Part shown: positions 1 through 11,338 of the stretch, piece by piece
Layout of the letters: each line of letters opens with the position of its first letter
Numbering within the stretch: position 1 is the first letter of the stretch
Origin: Leptobrachium leishanense
Taxonomy: Eukaryota; Chordata; Amphibia; Anura; Megophryidae
Reading direction: 5' to 3'
Assembly (NCBI GenBank): GCA_009667805.1
Contig: CM019067.1
Coordinates: 68,900,997 to 68,964,996, forward strand
DNA length: 64,000 bases
Position numbers and translations under genes: made by a program
Notes under the pieces: model-generated
What the model was told of the DNA's origin: nothing
Seen by the model: the letters and a program-made list of their open reading frames with translations, nothing else
Databases searched by the model: none

Positions 1-337
1 ACACCAATGATATACCAGTATTGGTTTTTTTTAAGTAAATGCAAAATACGTCATTACTTTGTATAAGTGTCAGGTCACTGTGAAAAATGTGTGTTAAAAA
101 AAAACACAAAAACTGATTCTTCGTTTACAGTAAATTTATTACTTCGCGCTATCAGTCAAACCTTTGAGTTTATAGATTCTATGGGATATTCTTTTCAAAA
201 CAATCGGAAACACGTGACTGCATTTTTTAAGACTATTACATTTTTTTTTTAAAAAAAAAAAAAATAACCTTTTCTGTTTTGTTTAGGCACTTTGCTTTTC
301 ATGCATAAAATGAGTATCTATAAAATGCTAATGCTAA
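1..337. other. AT-rich sequence, no feature recognised
   Basis: This stretch has long A and T runs and no repeat, gene or signal that I recognise. It ends where the first copy of the CAGGG-ended repeat begins. Confidence 0.4.
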
Positions 338-928
338 CAGGGTTATTCAAAGAGATCCGAAAAGTCAACGCACGTTCGGTGACTTTTCGTTCCCCGCACT
401 TCGGTGCGATTCCTAATTCGCCAACCCTGCGGTGAATTCAGCAAGCCCCCGTAGTGCAGGGAATACTCGCCGCAAACCCGCCGAACACTCACCAAGAACC
501 CACAAAAACCAAGCTGAAAACGCTGGAAAAATCCGAGCAGCCGGCGATCACAGCGCAGAGCAGCTGCCAGCAAAAGCCGACACGCAGACGAATGGCGTGG
601 GAAAAAAAAACAGTTTGCATGAAAGTTTGAAACGCTTTTTGCAAAAAAACTACTGAACGAAAATGTCTGGAATTTACACATAAGATCCAATGAATGATAA
701 TAAAAGGGGCAGTTACAGAAAAATGAAAAAACAGTGCAACTTTTAAAAGGCGTTTTCAAAAAAACTACATCAAAATGCCTGGAAATAATATATAAGGTCC
801 TATGAATAATAATAAAAAGGTCTGTTACAGAAAAAAGAAAAAATGCTATTAAAAAATATATATAATAATTGGAAAAAATGATTTTGAAGAAAATCCCCAA
901 AAATGTCTTTAAAAAAAAGACACTTTTT

Positions 929-1712
929 ACATAGAAAAATGTCGGCAGATAAGAACCTTTCGGCCCATCTAGTCTGCCCAATTACATGGATACTTTACCT
1001 GGATTTATCTTTTGTTTAGCATAGCCTTATGCCTATCCCATGCCTGCTTAAATTCAATCACTGTTTTGGCCTCTACCACTTCAACTGGAAGACTGTTCCA
1101 TGTATCCACCACCCTCTCAGTGAAATAATGCTTCCTGATGTTACTTTTAAACCTTTGCCCCTCTAATCTAAGACTATGTCCTCTTGTTTTGCTACTTTGT
1201 TTCCTTTTAAATATACTCCCTTCCTCTACCTTGTGGATTCCCTTTACGTATTTAAATGTTTCTATCATATCTCCTCTGTCTCGTCTTTTTTCCAAGCTGT
1301 ACATGTTAAGATCATTAAGCCTTTCCTGGTAACTTTTCTCCTTCAAGCCGTACACCATTTTAGTAGCCCTTCTCTGAACTCTCTCTAAGATGTCTATATC
1401 CTTCTGGAGATACGGTCTCCAGTACTGCACACAGTACTCCAAGTGAGGTCTCACCAGTGCTCTGTACAGTGGCATGAGCACTTCCCTTTTCCTACTACTA
1501 ATACCTCTCCCTACACAACCAAGCATTCTGCCAGCATTTCCTGCTGCTCTATTACATTGACTACTTACCCTTAGATCCTCTGAAATAATAACCCCTAAAT
1601 CCCAACCCTCAGATGTTGAGGTTAGGACTGTATCAAATATTCTATATTCAGCCCTTGGGTTTTTACGTCCCAGGTGCATTATCTTGCACTTATCCACTTT
1701 TTGCTGCAATTG
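929..1712 (-). mobile_element. CR1-type LINE, 5'-truncated 3' end
   Basis: Read on the minus strand, this piece encodes the C-terminal part of a CR1-family reverse transcriptase and then a short 3' UTR. The 3' UTR end is shared with the fragment at 56728-56880, which shows that both belong to one LINE family. The 5' part of the element (endonuclease and the reverse transcriptase core with its catalytic aspartates) is missing, as expected for a truncated LINE insertion. It is embedded in the Rep-A repeat. Confidence 0.85.
1005..1709 (-). pseudogene. CR1 reverse transcriptase C-terminal fragment (234 residues, uninterrupted)
   Basis: The translation carries the landmarks of the region after the reverse transcriptase active site of CR1/Rex-type LINEs: DLGVIISEDLRVSSQCN, then YRALVRPHLEYCVQYW, then LERVQRRATKMV, and a closing block with VVDTWNSLPVEVVEA. 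Function would be target-primed reverse transcription in the nucleus, but the endonuclease and catalytic palm are absent, so this copy cannot act alone. The frame has no stop or frameshift over 234 residues, which suggests a fairly young insertion. The first methionine is only where the fragment enters frame and is not a true start. Confidence 0.85.
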
Positions 1713-2356
1713 AAAAGAATAAAACCACTGAATAACTATTTAAGAAAAACAGGGATTTTTTTTAACATTGAAACCTGTAGGATTCACCTGTTGAATGAAG
1801 CCACTGAAAATCAGAACAAGTCACTGACATTTCTCTGCTGTTTGGTGTTTTCTGAATATATTAAGCATTGCTTCTCTATGGGGAATTACACTGCCGCCAA
1901 AGGTCACTGTATTTCACTGGCAATTCACCAATATTTGACAAATCGCCTGCTTTTGGAATAGCCAACGGGAAGCAAAATTGCACCGTAAGGGGAACTTCAC
2001 CATTCAGTGCAATTTTGTGGCTAATTCGGTGCTCTTTGAAGAACCCCTTTGATCTACAAAAGGGCGCGAAACATGCATACAGTATATGCCAGCAAAGCAA
2101 CCTAGTAACCGACCACACGATCCCAGAAACCCGACGAATGTTCCTGTATAGGACTGTGTAGAATATTTCAGACATTTGCGAGCGTGAGGTAAAAATTCTA
2201 GGCGACCTAGCCCAAACTTGGTGTTAACTTACAGAGGTTTTGAGACAGAAATATAGAAGATGTATAACGTCTCCTGCCTAATGCAGCCAAAAGTAAGGAC
2301 TACCTTGAACTCCTTAATTAACGCACATAAAAACAAATACAATGTCGCAAACCGAT

Positions 2357-3785
2357 AAAATGGAATACCAATACCAGTGGGGTACCCAGATACAGTTGGG
2401 TCAACCAAATATCATTTCCCAGGTACCAATCCGGTGTCTGGAAAAAATAGTGATAAAACACTATATAGTGTAGTATTTTTAATACCATATAAAAGAATTT
2501 AAATACAAAAAACCAAACTCACAAAAATACAGCACATACACAACATGCATATAATGGTCTGCCCCAATGACTCAAACCTCCCGATCTACACCTGATTCAG
2601 TCCACAGTCCGCCTTTCAGTCTGATGGATCGATCCGACTTGAGGTTCCCAAAGCCTTGGTCATTATCTGTAAGTACCGCTCAACGTGTTTCGTGTAGTCC
2701 ACGGACTCATTTCCTCAGGATCCTGGAGTGATGCCTGGTGTCACGGATCCGACTTGGGTCTACGAAACTGGTTCCTGTACAAAGTATCCTATCTACCCCT
2801 CCGATCCTTGGATGGCTGGTAAAGCTAACTATCTTCAGGGAATTGATCTTGTAGCACCCAGCAAGGGTTAATAGGCACCAGAGTAGGAGAACACACTTGG
2901 CCCTCATAGCATAGGTCTTATTGCCAGGAGAGCCTTATACCAAGGGTTACACTCAGTGCAGGGTTGTCTGGAATAGCGAGGGTCACATAAAGCAGGGTTC
3001 TCAGAAATAGCCGTGGTCATACACAAATCAGAGTTCTCATAGATAGCCGTGGTCATACATATAGATGGTTTGTGATCAAAAACCAAAGTCATGCACATAA
3101 AGAGAAGTCGTCAATATCCGTGAGGAAAGCAAACTCACATCAGGGCAGTGATTCTGCCCGAGCAGTTTTGAACCTGGCGGCGCTGGTCATCATGCCGTGA
3201 CCACCGCGAGCGTGTACTTCACTCGGCACCCGGCCAGCGAGCACGGTGCTGCCAGGCGCCAGGTAAGGCTGGGGTCAGACCAGCGCACTTTTAACGTGCG
3301 TTCTGGCGCACATAATTACGGCCGCACTAGCAGCAGATGACAGGCAATGACGGCCAATATACGATGTACAGCCGCACAAACGTCCGGCCGTGCAACTTAA
3401 GTGGAATTTGAACGCATTTTTCTGAGAACGCCGAACCGCTAGTACTGACGTACTGAGTGCGCAGCTGCGGCATAGCGGCGTGTTTGCGTGATTAGGAGAT
3501 GTCAGACACTGCTAATGTCCAGCCTACATAACGTCCAGACGCAAAAAGAGTTTTATTGACGATCCGTACAAAATCACACCCTAAAATGCGCGTCGTCTGA
3601 CCGTTTTTGCGCATTCCGTGAAAAAATACGTCAATGCGTTCGGACGCACTTTTTCACGTTCGCGGGGAAAAATGCTTTCGTCTGACCCTATCCTAAAACC
3701 CCTGGCATTGAACGCGACACCTGGGAAATTATATTGGGTGACCCAACTGTATCTGGGTACCCCACTGGCATTGGTATTCCATTTT
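2357..3785. mobile_element. Long-TIR element interrupted by a Harbinger-like MITE
   Basis: The block is bounded by inverted repeats of about 67 bp. The left arm (2357-2424) and the complement of the right arm (3719-3785) share AAAATGGAATACCAAT, GGGGTACCCAGATACAGTTG and ATTTCCCAGGT with few mismatches. Between them lie AT-rich sequence, a short degenerate tandem repeat near 2940-3070 (an ATAGCCGTGGTCATACA core) and the MITE at 3267-3693. No transposase frame is visible and no target duplication was identified, so the superfamily is not assigned. The 306 bp just before it (2051-2356) show nothing recognisable. Confidence 0.6.
3267..3693 (+). mobile_element. Harbinger-like MITE 1 (subfamily a, 427 bp)
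   Basis: It starts GGCTGGGGTCAGACCAGCGC and ends with the imperfect complement GCTTTCGTCTGACCCTATCC. It is flanked on both sides by TAA (3264-3266 and 3694-3696). The interior has the subfamily words GGCCGCACTAGCAGCA, GACGGCCAATATACGA and TGCGTGATTAGGAGATGTCA. The 3-bp TWA duplication and GGC ends fit PIF/Harbinger. There is no coding capacity. Confidence 0.75.
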
Positions 3786-3977
3786 AATTGTTTGCGCCAT
3801 AGTATTTTTTAAAAGGTGTTGAAACATACCGGAGCCATTATAGTCTATGGAGTTGTTACGTTCCCACAAATGTCGGAATAGTAGTCTTTTACTACCTGGC
3901 TTCGTCTAGCCATGGTCGATCTCACACGTGTAATCTCAGATGTCCCTTTGTGTCAAATTTTCCCCCAAACACTAAGC

Positions 3978-4956
3978 CAGGGGTGTAACTACCAGGGGTG
4001 CAGAGGGTGCCACCGCACCTGGGCCCTTGAGTCGGGGGGGGGGGGGCACACTAGCCTTCCTGGGCCTGGGGGCTTGCCTATATTTCTTTTTTTAATTTAT
4101 TTTATACTTATTTGTGAGGTTTTTTTTGTAAATAAAATTTTTATTGTTATCAAGAGTATCATGACAATGAAAGGTAGCAAGTATACGATACATAGTAGCA
4201 TACCATAAAAGGGAGACAGTAGGGGGGAAGTTGCCCAAACCCGATGAAAAAGGGAGAAAGAGAATGGGGAGGGGGAGACCAAACAGGAAAGGGAGGGAGA
4301 GTGGATTCAGAGGGAGGGAAAGAAGAGAGGATTCAGAAGAGGTGATCAGCAGCGGAAACCATATTCTAACATATCACAATAGTGGCACGGCAGATAAAAA
4401 AATCATTGCGTCCCGTGCCATTAATATCATGATCCCTCTCCCCCCCGCAGGTAAAGTCTTTATTTGTGAGTTTTACTTTGGAGCTCTGTGATGCGCTCAT
4501 ATACACCGCAGATTACTGAGTTTTGTTGCTGTGGAACTGATTTACACTCATACACACTGCACATTACTGTGAATTTTATTGCTATGGAGCTGTGATACAT
4601 TCATACACACCGCACATTGCTGTATCACAGAGCTCCATAGCAATAGAAATTACAGTAATGTGCAGTGTGTATGAGTGTAAGTTTTATTTCTGTGATACAT
4701 TCATATACACCACACATTACTGTGAGGTTTATTGCTGTGGAGCTCTGTGAGATACACATAGTGCACATTACATAAAAAATGGGTTAGAATGAAGAGGTCA
4801 TAGTGGACCTGGAAAAAATGGGACACTGTCTGGAGTCAACATTGTGGACATGGAGGGGACCAATGCATGTTGACGGAGGGGGGACAAAATATGTTTTGCC
4901 TAGAGTGGGGGGGCCATCATGGTTCCTGCACCCTTAGGTTTCTAGTTACGCCTCTG
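3978..4956. mobile_element. hAT-type non-autonomous element (979 bp)
   Basis: The ends are CAGGGGTGTAACTAC and GTAGTTACGCCTCTG-like (TAGTTACGCCTCTG at 4943-4956). The flanks are cactaagc and ctctaagc, an 8-bp target duplication matching at 7 of 8 bases. Inside are a poly-G tract, an AT-rich piece near 4100-4200 that resembles a reversed LINE 3' end with an A-tail, and several diverged copies of a segment containing CATACACACYGCACATTACT. The same segment occurs at 23.9 kb and 43.6 kb. No transposase is present. Confidence 0.8.
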
Positions 4957-5770
4957 CTCTAAGCTCTCCACCTCGCTGGTACGAGTATGCCATCGACAAT
5001 AATCCTTGATGTACTTTGCTGAGAGCGTTATTACTGATAAAGTCAATATAAAAAGAGGTATTCAGGCCACCCGCGCGATACTGCCGACTCGGCTTTCGAT
5101 CGCTGCGGTTAAGCTCATTCTGATATGTCAACATCCATCTTCGTCCATTGAGTTTAAAGCGCGCTCTACCAGATTTCCATGGCCTCCTCCTGTGAGCTAC
5201 AAGCACGGCTAATGTGTTTAGAGCGTGAATGGCTTCCTCGGAGACAGGTGGAACAAAACCACTAAGTAAGCAGTTAAAAAAATCTGAGACATTTGTGAGC
5301 CTGAACAGTGGCTTCCCGGGGAGCGAGACACAGCCCGGCGGTCACACTTACACCATCAGGAGGGCTGGGAGGGAAAAAAAGGAAAGAAACAACCTGTGTG
5401 ATGAGCTCAGTAAGTGATGGCCACCTTGTCTGGAAGATCTTTTAATCCCAGGGTCGATCTGCGTACGACCCACGTAATGCGATGATAAATGGTCGTCGGC
5501 AGCCTGTCCTATGGCTACGTTGACATCACACGTAGAGCGTTCACTGCGCCCATCACTGGAAACGTATCAAATTTACTCCCGCGTGTTGGGGAAAGAAATA
5601 TAATGGGTAAATAAAGCTCATTAAGTGGAAGTTGGCAGGAGAATTCCCACGAAAAATTATATATTAAACTGTAATACTGATAACGACCTACTGAATGCTA
5701 CAGATTTTAATTAAACGTGCAGATGTCCCGCGCGCTGGGCGGATAGTAAGGTGCTACACCCTGGGTGTCA
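4957..5770. other. Unassigned sequence upstream of zbtb10
   Basis: No repeat end, gene or motif was recognised in these 800 bases. Base composition is close to neutral and the short open frames on both strands have no family signature. Confidence 0.3.
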
Positions 5771-6402
5771 TTCTGACTTGCAGCAGGCTCCGCGTTCCCC
5801 AGGGCAGAGCTTTGCAGTTCTTCTGTCACGGTGCCATGTATGCGTCTCTCTGCTGTGTAAACACGATTATTTAGAAAGGTCGCCTCTGGGAAGCTGCCCG
5901 CAACTGGCCCTGGCAGAGTGTGCCTGCTCACTGGAGGGTGAGCCAAAGTGAGAGCCTGGCACTGGGTGTAAAGGAGTGCGGGCCTCTGGCCAGGCAGCCG
6001 AGGTGTGTCTCTCTCTGGCAGAATGTCGTGTCAGGGCACAGTGATTGTACAGTACCTTTGCCAACCTGGCAGGACACAGGCCCCTTTGGCAGGGAGCAGT
6101 GCCCATGTGGCAGTCTGCGGTGTCAGCTCACAGAGTGATGTGCCTATCTGGCGGTGTGTAATGCGCTTATTGTGGGGTGCAGTGTCATTTCCATGTGTGC
6201 TGTGTTAGTTCACAAGGTGCAGTGAATGCATGGCAGTGACTAGTGCCCATGTGGCAAGTGCAGTGTCAGCCTGGCAGAGTGCACTGCCTATGTACAGTTT
6301 CAACCTGGCAGTGCCAATATAGCTGAGTGCAGTGTCAGTCTGGCACTGTCCATGTGGCAGTTGTTAGTGCCCCTGTGTTTGGGTGCAATATCAAGCTGGC
6401 AA
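5771..6402. repeat. GC-rich degenerate repeat leading into the upstream minisatellite
   Basis: Words such as CTGGCAG, AGTGTCAG and CATGTGGCAG recur at irregular spacing. They look like eroded relatives of the 34/35-bp unit that becomes regular from about 6403. I read this as the older, diverged edge of the same array. Confidence 0.5.
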
Positions 6403-7316
6403 TGCCCATGTGTCTGGGTGGTGTGTCGGGCTGGCAGTGCCCGGTGTCTGGGTGATGTGTCGGGCTGGCAGTGCCCCTGTGTCTGGGTGGTGTCTCGGGC
6501 TGGCAGTGCCCCTGTGTCTGGGTGGTGTGTCGGGCTGGCAGTGCCCTGTGTCTGGGTGGTGTGTCGGGCTGGCAGTGGCCCTGTGGTGTGTCGGGCTGGC
6601 AGTGCCCCTGTGTCTGGGTGGTGTGTCGGGCTGGCAGTGCCCTGTGTCTGGGTGGTGTGTCGGGCTGGCAGTGGCCCTGTGGTGTGTCGGGCTGGCAGTG
6701 CCCCTGTGTCTGGGTGGTGTGTCGGGCTGGCAGTGCCCCTGTGTCTGGGTGGTGTGTCGGGCTGGCAGTGCCCCTGTGTCTGGGTGGTGTGTCGGGCTGG
6801 CAGTGCCCCTGTGTCTGGGTGGTGTGTCGGGCTGGCAGTGCCCTGTGTCTGGGTGGTGTGTAGGGCTGGCAGTGCCCTGTGTCTGGGTGGTGTGTAGGGC
6901 TGGCAGTGCCCCTGTGTCTGGGTGGTGTGTCGGGCTGGCAGTGCCCTGTGTCTGGGTGGTGTGTCGGGCTGGCAGTGCCCTGTGTCTGGGTGGTGTGTAG
7001 GGCTGGCAGTGCCTGTGTCTGGGTGGTGTCGGGCTGGCAGTGCCCTGTGTCTGGGTGGTGTGTGTCGGGCTGGCAGTGCCCTGTGTCTGGGTGGTGTGTC
7101 GGGCTGGCAGTGCCCCTGTGTCTGGGTGGTGTGTCGGGCTGGCAGTGCCCTGTGTCTGGGTGGTGTGTCGGGCTGGCAGTGCCCTGTGTCTGGGTGGTGT
7201 GTCGGGCTGGCAGTGCCCCTGTGTCTGGGTGGTGTGTCGGGCTGGCAGTGCCCTGTGTCTGGGTGGTGTGTCGGGCTGGCAGTGCCCCTGTGTCTGGGTG
7301 GTGTGTCGGGCTGGCA
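6403..7316 (+). repeat. Minisatellite, 34/35-bp unit, about 27 copies, upstream of zbtb10
   Basis: The unit has the parts GTGTCTGGGTGGTGTGTC and GGGCTGGCAGTGCCCC, with a CCC or CCCC run that makes it 34 or 35 bp long. A few copies are shortened (near 6570, 6670 and 7020) or carry TAGGGC in place of TCGGGC. The length variation rotates the reading frame and keeps several frames open on both strands, which explains the long low-complexity open frames here. The array ends about 435 bp before the zbtb10 start codon, so it abuts the promoter region. Confidence 0.95.
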
Positions 7317-7751
7317 GTCTGGGCGCAGTGTCGGTTCACAGGGCGCAGTGTCGCTGTCAGTGGGGTGAGGCTGCATTCAGTGCAAGGAATAGGAGGCCTC
7401 CCTTAGCTGCTCCCCCACCCCCCACCTCACCCGCCCCCCTGACTCCCCCTCTCCGGACAGCGCCCCGGTGCATTGTGGGCGCAGTCCGTTGTTCATTTGC
7501 CATTCGACCTCGGGCCGGGCGGTGCAGGCGCTCACCTCACAGCCGGCTCCCAGCGCACAGGCCCCCCGGTCTGCTTCCCGAGCGGCGGCGGAAGGAGGAG
7601 GCGGAGGAATCCCACAGCCCGGCGCTCGGTGCTGCAGCTCCCAGAATCCCCCGCGCGGCGGCCCCGGAGCTCCCACCAGTCGCTGCGCGCGGAGCGGGCC
7701 CGGAGAGGCGGCGGCGGCTGCACGAGGCCAGAGCGCGGGGCCCCGGCGGAC
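7317..7751 (+). promoter_or_regulatory. CpG-rich zbtb10 promoter / 5' UTR region
   Basis: The interval between the upstream array and the start codon is GC-rich and dense in CpG (GGGCCGGGCGGTG, GCGCGGCGGCCCCGG). It continues into equally CpG-rich exon 1, as in a CpG-island promoter. No TATA box is apparent. No ATG occurs in this interval before 7752. The frame of exon 1 is open further upstream without an ATG, so the 5' UTR is not closed by an in-frame stop nearby. The transcription start site cannot be placed from sequence alone. Confidence 0.6.
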
Positions 7752-8531
7752 ATGTCGGAGATGAACCGCAGGACCTTGGCCTTCCGGGGAGGCGGCAACA
7801 GCGGGCTGGGCCTGACCAACGCCATGGCCCCGGCGAACAATAACAACAACAATGGCGGCGGCAGCGGGCCCGGACTGCTCTCCGTGGATGAGGCCGCCGC
7901 CGGCTGGTCCCTCAGGCAGCTCAACGGAGGAGCAGGGGGAGGCGGCTCAGCCCCCGGCGCGCAGGGCGAGGAGGTGGAAGTGGAGCTGGAGGCAGAGGCC
8001 CTGCTGGAGGAAGAGGAGGAAGAGGCCGAGGCCTACCGCGGCCTGGTGATGGGGGGCCGGGGGGAGACCAGGCAGCCGGCCGCCGGAGGACAGCCTCAGG
8101 TCGGGGCCGGCGGCTCGCTCAGCGTGGGCAGCAGCGAGGAGGAGGAGGACGACGAGGAAGAAGACGAAGAGGAGGACGACGAGGAGGCGGCGGCAGCCCG
8201 GGCCGGGAGAGGGGAAGCGGCGGGGGAGGAAGAGGAGGACGACTGCAAATTCCAGGGAGAGGCGCCCCGCCGCTTCGGCCTTCTGCCCGCCGCCCGCTCC
8301 CAGTCCCTGCTGCCCAGCCTGCACTGCTCCTTCCAGGGCTCCTGGCTGCACGAGTTCCAGTGGCTCCGCTTCAGCCAGGAGAGCGGCCTCATGTCCTGCG
8401 CCTGGTGCCACCGCGAACACGGCCCCCCCGGGCACGACGAGCTGGCCAGGGGCACCCGGGTCTACAAGAGGGCCGCCCTGCTCCGCCACAGCCTGTCCGC
8501 CGAGCACCGCCGCAACGACCCCGCCGCCCAG
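7752..8531 (+). CDS. zbtb10: zbtb10 coding exon 1 (residues 1-260)
   Basis: This exon begins the zinc finger and BTB domain protein ZBTB10, a nuclear DNA-binding factor. ATG at 7752 is chosen because MSEMNRRTLAF matches the start of known ZBTB10 proteins and no earlier ATG exists in the promoter region; G at -3 is favourable. Residues 18-32 are Asn/Gly-rich, and two acidic tracts follow (around residues 73-95 and 130-170). The last 80 residues form a conserved block with WLHEFQWLRF, SCAWC and HSLSAEH, a C-C/H-H pattern like TTF/BED-type fingers. The exon has 260 whole codons and ends CCCAG/GT (phase 0). The intron starts at 8532, and open frame continues into the intronic array. Confidence 0.93.
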
Positions 8532-8579
8532 GTACCCACACACCGGCGCGACCAACCAGGGCTGCACACTACCGGTGTT

Positions 8580-11128
8580 ACTGTATACAGCCCCCCCCCA
8601 TACATTATATCACAGGGTCAGGGTATACAGCCCCCCCATACATTATATCACAGGGTCAGGGTATACAGCCCCCCCATACATTATATCACAGGGTCAGGGT
8701 ATACAGCCCCCCATACATTATATCACAGGGTCAGTGTATACAGCCCCCCCATACATTATATCACAGGGTATACAGCCCCCCCCCATACATTATATCACAG
8801 GGTATACAGCCCCCCCATACATTCTATCACAGGGTCAGTGTATACAGCCCCCCATACATTATATCACAGGGTATACAGCCCCCCCCATACATTATATCAC
8901 AGGGTCGGTGTATACAGCCCCCCCCATACATTCTATCACAGGGTCAGTGTATACAGCCCCCCCATACATTATATCACAGGGTATACAGCCCCCCCCATAC
9001 ATTCTATCACAGGGTCAGTGTATACAGCCCCCCCCCCATACATTATATCACAGGGTCAGTGTATACAGCCCCCCCCATACATTATATCACAGGGTCAGTG
9101 TATACAGCCCCCCCCCATACATATATCACAGGGTCAGTGTATACAGCCCCCCCATACATTATATCACACACAGGGTCAGTGTATACAGCCCCCCCATACA
9201 TTATATCACAGGGTCAGTGTATACAGCCCCCCCCATACATTATATCACAGGGTCAGTGTATACAGCCCCCCCCCCATACATTATATCACAGGGTCAGTGT
9301 ATACAGCCCCCCCCATACATTATATCACAGGGTCAGTGTATACAGCCCCCCCCCATACATTCTATCACAGGGTCAGTGTATACAGCCCCCCCCCATACAT
9401 TATATCACAGGGTCAGTGTATACAGCCCCCCCCCCATACATTATATCACAGGGTCAGTGTATACAGCCCCCCCCATACATTATATCACAGGGTCAGTGTA
9501 TACAGCCCCCCCCCCCATACATTATATCACAGGGTCAGTGTATACAGCCCCCCCATACATTATATCACAGGGTCAGTGTATACAGCCCCCCCCCCCATAC
9601 ATTATATCACAGGGTCAGTGTATACAGCCCCCCCATACATTATATCACAGGTCAGTGTATACAGCCCCCCCCATACATTATATCACAGGGTATACAACCC
9701 CCCCCATACATTATATCACAGGGTCAGTGTATACAGCCCCCCCCCCATACATTATATCACAGGGTATACAGCCCCCCCATACATTATATCACAGGGTCAG
9801 GGTATACAGCCCCCCCCATACATTATATCACAGGGTCAGTGTATACAGCCCCCCCATACATTATATCACAGGGTAATACAGCCCCCCCCATACATTATAT
9901 CACAGGGTCAGTGTATACAGCCCCCCCCATACATTATATCACAGGGTATACAGCCCCCCCATACATTATATCACAGGGTCGGTGTATACAGCCCCCCCCA
10001 TACATTATATCACAGGGTCAGTGTATACAGCCCCCCATACATTATATCACAGGGTCAGTGTATACAGCCCCCCCCCCCATACATTATATCACAGGGTATA
10101 CAACCCCCCCATACATTATATCACAGGGTATACAACCCCCCCCATACATTATATCACAGGGTCAGTGTATACAGCCCCCCCCCCCATACATTATATCACA
10201 GGGTATACAGCCCCCCCCATACATTATATCACAGGGTCAGGGTATACAGCCCCCCCCATACATTATATCACAGGGTCAGTGTATACAGCCCCCCCATACA
10301 TTATATCACAGGGTATACAGCCCCCCCCCATACATTATATCACAGGGTCGGTGTATACAGCCCCCCCCCCCATACATTATATCACAGGGTATACAGCCCC
10401 CCCATACATTATATCACAGGGTCGGTGTATACAGCCCCCCCCATACATTATATCACAGGGTCAGTGTATACAGCCCCCCCATACATTATATCACAGGGTC
10501 AGTGTATACAGCCCCCCCCATACATTATATCACAGGGTCAGTGTATACAGCCCCCCCCCCCATACATTATATCACAGGGTCAGTGTATACAGCCCCCCCC
10601 CATACATTATATCACAGGGTCAGTGTATACAGCCCCCCCCCCATACATTATATCACAGGGTCGGTGTATACAGCCCCCCCCCATACATTATATCACAGGG
10701 TCAGGGTATACAGCCCCCCCCCATACATTATATCACAGGGTCAGTGTATACAGCCCCCCCCCATACATTATATCACAGGGTCGGTGTATACAGCCCCCCC
10801 ATACATTATATCACAGGGTCGGTGTATACATCCCCCCCCATACATTATATCACAGGGTCGGTGTATACATCCCCCCCCCATACATTATATCACAGGGTCG
10901 GTGTATACCTCCCCCCCCATACATTATATCACAGGGTCGGTGTATACCCCCCCCCCCATACATTATATCACAGGGTCGGTGTATACATCCCCCCCCCATA
11001 CATTATATCACAGGGTCGGTGTATACATCCCCCCCCCATACATTATATCACAGGGTCGGTGTATACATCCCCCCCCCATACATTATATCACAGGGTCGGT
11101 GTATACATCCCCCCCCCATACATTATAA
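8580..11128 (+). repeat. Intron 1 minisatellite, 36-40-bp unit, roughly 65-70 copies
   Basis: Each unit consists of CATACATTATATCACAGGGT, then CAGTGTATACAG, then a run of 6 to 10 C. Variants include units lacking the CAGTGTATA part, CATTCTATCAC units in the first kilobase, and TCGGTGTATACATC units that dominate after about 10800, so the array has diverged edges and sub-blocks. It starts about 50 bp after the exon 1 donor. On the plus strand all three frames are nearly stop-free, so an unspliced transcript would read on from exon 1 to 11237. The minus strand carries regular G runs. Confidence 0.97.
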
Positions 11129-11242
11129 TTCATGCCGTTTCCGGGATGTTCTGGGTAGAAGTGATCACTTGCCGAGGGGGGGAGGGGGTCCCAGAGCATG
11201 CTGCAGAGGTTTGTGTGCTTTGGAGATGGGGATATAGCTCGC

Positions 11243-11338
11243 CGGGCCCCCCCCCCTGTATAGCCGGGCCCCCCCCCCCTGTATAGCCGGGCCCCCCCCC
11301 CTGTATAGCCGGGTCCCCCCCCCCCCTGTATAGCCGGG
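11243..11338 (+). repeat. Short C-rich tandem repeat, about 4-5 copies
   Basis: The unit is a C run of 9 to 13 followed by TGTATAGCCGGG. It lies about 110 bp after the large intron 1 array and shares its C-run plus TGTATA theme, so it may be related. Confidence 0.85.

Larger units (their letters stand above)
338..2050 (+). mobile_element. Rep-A copy 1: CAGGG-ended palindromic repeat, interrupted by a CR1 fragment
   Basis: The left end reads CAGGGTTATTCAAAGAG. The right end, near 2050, is a decayed complement (CTCTTTGAAGAACCCC). The same sequence recurs at 58128-60684 and, inverted and shortened, at 60983-61416. Shared landmarks include a TTCGGTGACTTTTCGTT hairpin near the left end, a run of CGCAAACCCG-like words, and a GCATTGCTTCTCTATGGG segment near the right end. 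The CR1 piece at about 929-1712 sits where the 58 kb copy is continuous, so it is a later insertion. No transposase is visible. The termini suggest a non-autonomous DNA transposon of unassigned class, and no clear target duplication was found. Confidence 0.6.

Noticed and set aside
343..981. 212-residue minus-strand open frame
   Set aside because: It lies across Rep-A and simple AT-rich sequence and shows no protein family signature.
6300..7406. Long open frames on both strands (up to 358 residues) in the upstream array
   Set aside because: They follow the 34/35-bp repeat, use every frame with the same short peptide periods and have no family signature; they are by-products of a stop-poor repeat.
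7377..7924. Minus-strand and alternative-frame open frames overlapping exon 1
   Set aside because: They arise from high GC content; only the plus frame from 7752 matches ZBTB10.
8360..11286. Open frames of 433, 434 and 922 residues in intron 1
   Set aside because: They are translations of the tandem array in other frames. Only the exon 1 frame is coding, and only up to 8531, where the donor and the homology end.
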